This document shows, in pieces, positions 62,880 through 64,000 of a stretch of 64,000 bases of DNA. The stretch is from JAEUMD01 sp050250815 (GTDB lineage: Bacteria; Pseudomonadota; Alphaproteobacteria; Rhizobiales; Hyphomicrobiaceae): assembly GCA_050250815.1 (NCBI GenBank), contig JBFWNY010000010.1:37254-101253 (forward strand), in the 5' to 3' direction. The notes below the pieces were generated by a model. The model was not told where the DNA came from and did no database searches. It saw nothing but the letters and a program-made list of their open reading frames with translations. Each line of letters opens with the position of its first letter. The first letter of the stretch is position 1. The translations under genes and the position numbers were made by a program.

Positions 62880-64000
62880 CTATCCGAACGCGCCGAAGTG
62901 GTGCGTGATGCCCGTGCCGATCTCGCGGATCAGCTCGTAGGCCTTCTCCATCGGATCGAGAATTTCGGTCTCCAGCCGGCCGTAATCGTCGATCCCGTGG
63001 GGACGGTAGCTCGCCTTCTCCTCGAATGGCGATTCGTCCTTCTGCGAGCTCACGCGGAACGGGAAGGCTTCGCGCATGAAGGCCACGACGTCGGGAATAT
63101 CCAGAGCCAGCGCCAAGTTCAGAATCTGGCTGTGCGACGTGTCGTTCTGCTGGGCGAAGCGCGGCAGCTGCGCGGACAGGATGAAGACCCGCATGATGAG
63201 CGCAAGCCGAACGGCCTGAAGGAGGTCGAGCCCCAGACGGTGGTCGTCGGGGATCTTGCCACCCTCGATGCCCAGACGCTCGAGAATCTGGTGCAGATCG
63301 ATCGCATCGAGACGCAGGTGATGCGCAAAGCCGTTGATCGCGGGGGATCGCGTGTCGGTGAGCAGAAACGTCGAGAGATTTCGCAGCGCTGGATCGATTG
63401 CCGCCTCGCGACCCCATGAGGCCCGCAGGGCCCAGAAGCCGGCATCGAAGACCGAAGCGTTGGCCGCAAGCGCGTTGAGACTGGAGAGGCGCTTCGAATG
63501 AGCAATCATGCTCAGCAAGTCCCTCAACCTCGGTGAACGCTCCGCAAGAGCGATAAACCGCTCTCGATCGGTGCCGACCGCTGTTCCCAATCCGGCGATC
63601 ACATTCGCGGTGTAGCCGAACTGTTGCAGGATTGCGTTGTTGGGAATGGCGCGCATGCGCGCGGGGTCGCCGCGATCGGCAACCGTGGCGTGATCGTGCT
63701 GCCGCTTGGTGGCGCGGCTGCCCGTCTTGAACAGCAGGTTGGTGCCGAAGGCGCCCAGAACCGCTCGATAACCCGGATGGGCGAACAGGCTCTGCTGGTA
63801 GGACTTGAGCCGCAGGAAGAAATCGAGCGCGAGACTGTCGCTTTCGTAGAGCGCATCCTCCCCTTCCGCCGGCTGCGCGCCATCCATGATGACGGTCGCC
63901 AGCACGCGCGTGGCAAGTCCACGGTTGGCGAACCACATATAGCCGTCGCCGCCCTGGAAACTCGTCTCGTGCTTGAGCGCCAGATCGTTGCGCGCGAACC
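62880..64000 (-). CDS. Phosphoenolpyruvate carboxylase-like protein, C-terminal part (5' end outside window)
   Basis: The gene enters from the right edge; about 373 residues are visible. Several segments align by eye with the C-terminal third of PEP carboxylase. FQGGDGYMWFANRGLATRVL resembles TEQGEVI...YANRGTA, GSRATKRQ matches GSRPAKR, and MRAIPNNAILQQ... with VIAGLGTAVG matches LRAIPW ... GAGTA. The C-terminus reads GTGITHHFGAFG instead of the PEPC ending RNTG, so a conserved Asn is missing. The two arginines of the SR...RAIP region are kept. It may be a divergent or changed-function relative. It is convergent with the GH114-like gene. Confidence 0.6.
   Translation of the reverse strand, partial: FARNDLALKHETSFQGGDGYMWFANRGLATRVLATVIMDGAQPAEGEDALYESDSLALDFFLRLKSYQQSLFAHPGYRAVLGAFGTNLLFKTGSRATKRQHDHATVADRGDPARMRAIPNNAILQQFGYTANVIAGLGTAVGTDRERFIALAERSPRLRDLLSMIAHSKRLSSLNALAANASVFDAGFWALRASWGREAAIDPALRNLSTFLLTDTRSPAINGFAHHLRLDAIDLHQILERLGIEGGKIPDDHRLGLDLLQAVRLALIMRVFILSAQLPRFAQQNDTSHSQILNLALALDIPDVVAFMREAFPFRVSSQKDESPFEEKASYRPHGIDDYGRLETEILDPMEKAYELIREIGTGITHHFGAFG

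Noticed and set aside
61732..63936. 734-codon minus-strand open frame across the GH114-like gene
   Set aside because: It crosses two genes in wrong frames, without motifs; the minus-strand gene at 62880-64000 in another frame is supported by PEPC-like segments.

Overview
This is a GC-rich bacterial chromosome segment, very probably from an alphaproteobacterium of the Hyphomicrobiales/Rhizobiales type. The evidence is the leftward order rpsT, rhodanese, dnaA, dnaN, recF, gyrB with enoyl-CoA hydratase, mutM and ubiE on the other side of rpsT; a perfect CtrA-type box (TTAA-N7-TTAA) with GANTC sites beside DnaA-box-like sequence; and alphaproteobacterial signatures in the proteins. No tRNA, rRNA, CRISPR array, transposase or phage gene was recognised. 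Most assignments come from reading protein motifs and were not checked by database search.

Layout. (1) 1-6.4 kb: the 3' part of a form I aerobic CO dehydrogenase operon, coxL (cut by the window edge)-coxD-coxE-coxF-coxG, then a Crp/Fnr-family regulator. (2) 6.5-13.8 kb: an RND efflux pump with its adaptor, a molybdopterin/flavin fusion oxidoreductase, and an msrA-redoxin pair. (3) 14.1-29.6 kb: replication and housekeeping genes gyrB, recF, dnaN, dnaA, rpsT, mutM and ubiE, with small membrane proteins between them and an oriC-like segment at about 23.84-23.97 kb. (4) 29.7-39.2 kb: a TadG-like VWA protein, then a phosphorylation module of one PP2C phosphatase, two FHA proteins and a divergent Hanks-type kinase with a seven-bladed WD40 domain, followed by a TPR protein and a membrane-anchored nuclease-like protein.

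(5) 39.4-54.2 kb is the most distinctive region and lies wholly on the minus strand. It has a type I secretion operon (ABC exporter, adaptor, and a membrane-anchored protein resembling polysaccharide lyase family 14), three large RTX proteins sharing one C-terminal secretion module, and an alginate-type polymer operon (alg44 with a PilZ domain, alg8, algD). Together they look like a c-di-GMP-responsive surface-polymer and matrix-protein locus. (6) 54.4-64 kb: a FAD-linked D-lactate/glycolate-type dehydrogenase, two secreted proteins built of three and four copies of the same roughly 100-residue beta domain, a GMC dehydrogenase with its Tat-type small subunit, a GH114-like secreted protein, and the C-terminal part of a divergent PEP-carboxylase-like protein running off the right edge.

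How it fits together (inference). The cell can probably use CO as an energy supplement, and it carries its replication-initiation neighbourhood here. On the right side it invests heavily in envelope and extracellular matrix: polymer synthesis, RTX export, polysaccharide-active candidates and extracytoplasmic beta-domain proteins.
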